Assembly: GCA_037127315.1 (NCBI GenBank)
Contig: JBBBDQ010000442.1
Location: 1,326,001 to 1,390,000 of the forward strand
Origin: Ascarosepion bandense
Lineage: Eukaryota > Mollusca > Cephalopoda > Sepiida > Sepiidae
DNA: 64,000 bases
Direction: 5' to 3'
Shown here: positions 62,901 through 64,000 of the stretch, in pieces
Position numbering within the stretch: the first letter of the stretch is position 1
Layout: each line of letters begins with the position of its first letter
The notes under the pieces: model-generated
Told to the model about the DNA's origin: nothing
Seen by the model: only the letters and a program-made list of their open reading frames with translations
The model's database searches: none
Made by a program: the position numbers and the translations under genes

Positions 62901-64000
62901 GATATTCAGACTATTGAACATATTCTTTGTGTTGCTTTTGTTGTTACCACAATGTTTCAGTCAATCCATCCTATGTCTACCTTCTATAATTTTAAGAAGA
63001 GTCATCATCATTCCAAGAGATATTCAGACTATTGAACATATTCTTTGTGTTGCTTTTGTTGTTACCACAATGTTTCAGTCAATCCATCCTGTCTACCTTC
63101 TATAATTTTAAGAAGAGTCATTATCATTCCAAGAGATATTCAGACTATTGAACATATTCTTTGTGTTGCTTTTGTTGTTACCACAATGTTTCAGTCAATC
63201 CATCCTATGTCTACCTTCTATAATTTTAAGAAGAGTCATCATCATTCCAAGAGATATTCAGACTATTGAACATATTCTTTGTGTTGCTTTTGTTGTTACC
63301 ACAATGTTTCAGTCAATCCATCCTGTCTACCTTCTATAATTTTAAGAAGAGTCATTATCATTCCAAGAGATATTCAGACTATTGAACATATTCTTTGTGT
63401 TGCTTTTGTTGTTACCACAATGTTTCAGTCAATCCATCCTGTCTACCTTCTATAATTTTAAGAAGAGTCATTATCATTCCAAGAGATATTCAGACTATTG
63501 AACATATTCTTTGTGTTGCTTTTGTTGTTACCACAATGTTTCAGTCAATCCATCCGATGTCTACCTTCTATAATTTTAAGAAGAGTCATCATCATTCCAA
63601 GAGATATTCAGACTATTGAACATATTCTTTGTTTTGCTTTTGTTGTTACCACAATGTTTCAGTCAATCCATCCTATGTCTACCTTATATAATTTTAAGAA
63701 GAGTCATCATCATTCCAAGAGTTGTTAAGATTATTGAACACCTACTTTGTGTTGCTTTTGTTGTTACCACAATGTTTCAGTCAATCCATCCTATGTCTAC
63801 CTTCTATAATTTTAAGAAGAGTCATTATCATTCCAAGAGATATTCAGACTATTGAACATATTCTTTGTGTTGCTTTTGTTGTTACAACAATGTTTCAGTC
63901 AATTCATTCAATTTTTATCTTCAATAATTTTGAGAAGAGTCATCATCATTCCAAGAGTTGTTAAGATTATTGAACACATACTTTGTGTTGCTTTTGTTGT
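53935..64000 (+). repeat. Satellite I: 118 bp tandem array, reaching the window end
   Basis: About 85 units (10,066/118) containing TTCAGACTATTGAACATA, TTCTTTGTGTTGCTTTTGTT, CACAATGTTTCAGTCAATCC and TAATTTTAAGAAGAGTCATC. Most neighbouring units differ at only a few positions; the first two or three (53935-54090) are diverged, marking the true left edge. Subtypes occur in blocks, giving a higher-order pattern. 118 is not a multiple of three, so frames shift each unit and close at the TGA of ATTGAACA; the many 63-83 codon frames are not genes. The array continues past 64000. Confidence 0.97.

Noticed and set aside
54049..63964. Dozens of 63-103 codon reading frames with a hydrophobic LLLLLPQCFSQ segment, resembling a small membrane protein family
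   Set aside because: They follow the 118 bp period, overlap in successive frames and end at the same TGA; there is no sign of selection for coding beyond the repeat itself.
53935..64000. CRISPR-like regular repeats
   Set aside because: Units are 118 bp and directly adjoining, with no unique spacers of constant length, and the window is animal DNA. This is satellite DNA.

Overview
The window is repeat-dense DNA from an animal genome, most likely a cephalopod (octopus-like) mollusc. Three things point there: the retroposed 5S rRNA heads match the molluscan type (TCACCGAAGTTAAGCAACGT), several tRNA-derived SINE families are present, and the non-LTR retrotransposon tails resemble those common in octopus gene predictions. 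The organism call is inference from memory of these families. No host protein-coding gene can be supported; nearly every long reading frame belongs to a mobile element or to tandem DNA.

Layout. 0-20 kb: decayed non-LTR elements. They include a Tx1/L1-like ORF1 with inverted RT pieces, many 3' tails of two LINE families (called LINE-A and LINE-B here), several copies of a ~300 bp tRNA SINE (SINE-A), and a second tRNA-headed family (SINE-B) that carries a hammerhead-ribozyme-like core. The same stretch holds a 649 bp palindromic transposon with an 8 bp target duplication, Tc1/mariner-type MITEs, and a 5S-headed composite retroposon with a 12 bp target duplication inside a LINE-A copy. 21-27.8 kb: a ~67 bp satellite (satellite II) split by an apparently intact 4,538 bp LTR retrotransposon with LTRs that look identical, gag and pol in a -1 relationship, and all catalytic motifs present. 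28-40 kb: Penelope-like fragments, a structured repeat (G), a 5'-truncated LINE RT reading frame of 701 codons, more SINEs and an RTE-tail-like repeat (D). 40.7-43.9 kb: a 30 bp minisatellite whose unit equals ten codons of LINE-B, with a 119 bp higher-order repeat. 44-53.9 kb: purine- and AT-rich DNA, LINE-A tails in tandem and a piggyBac-type MITE. 53.9-64 kb: a 118 bp satellite (satellite I) in a higher-order arrangement, running off the window end.

The elements interact. SINEs and LINE tails borrow 5S, tRNA and ribozyme modules from one another, a LINE coding fragment has become a minisatellite, and a satellite array has served as the landing site of a young LTR element. The best candidates for something little described are the tRNA-headed elements with hammerhead cores (stem III base pairs change in a compensatory way between copies), the 5S-tRNA composite retroposons, and structured repeat G.
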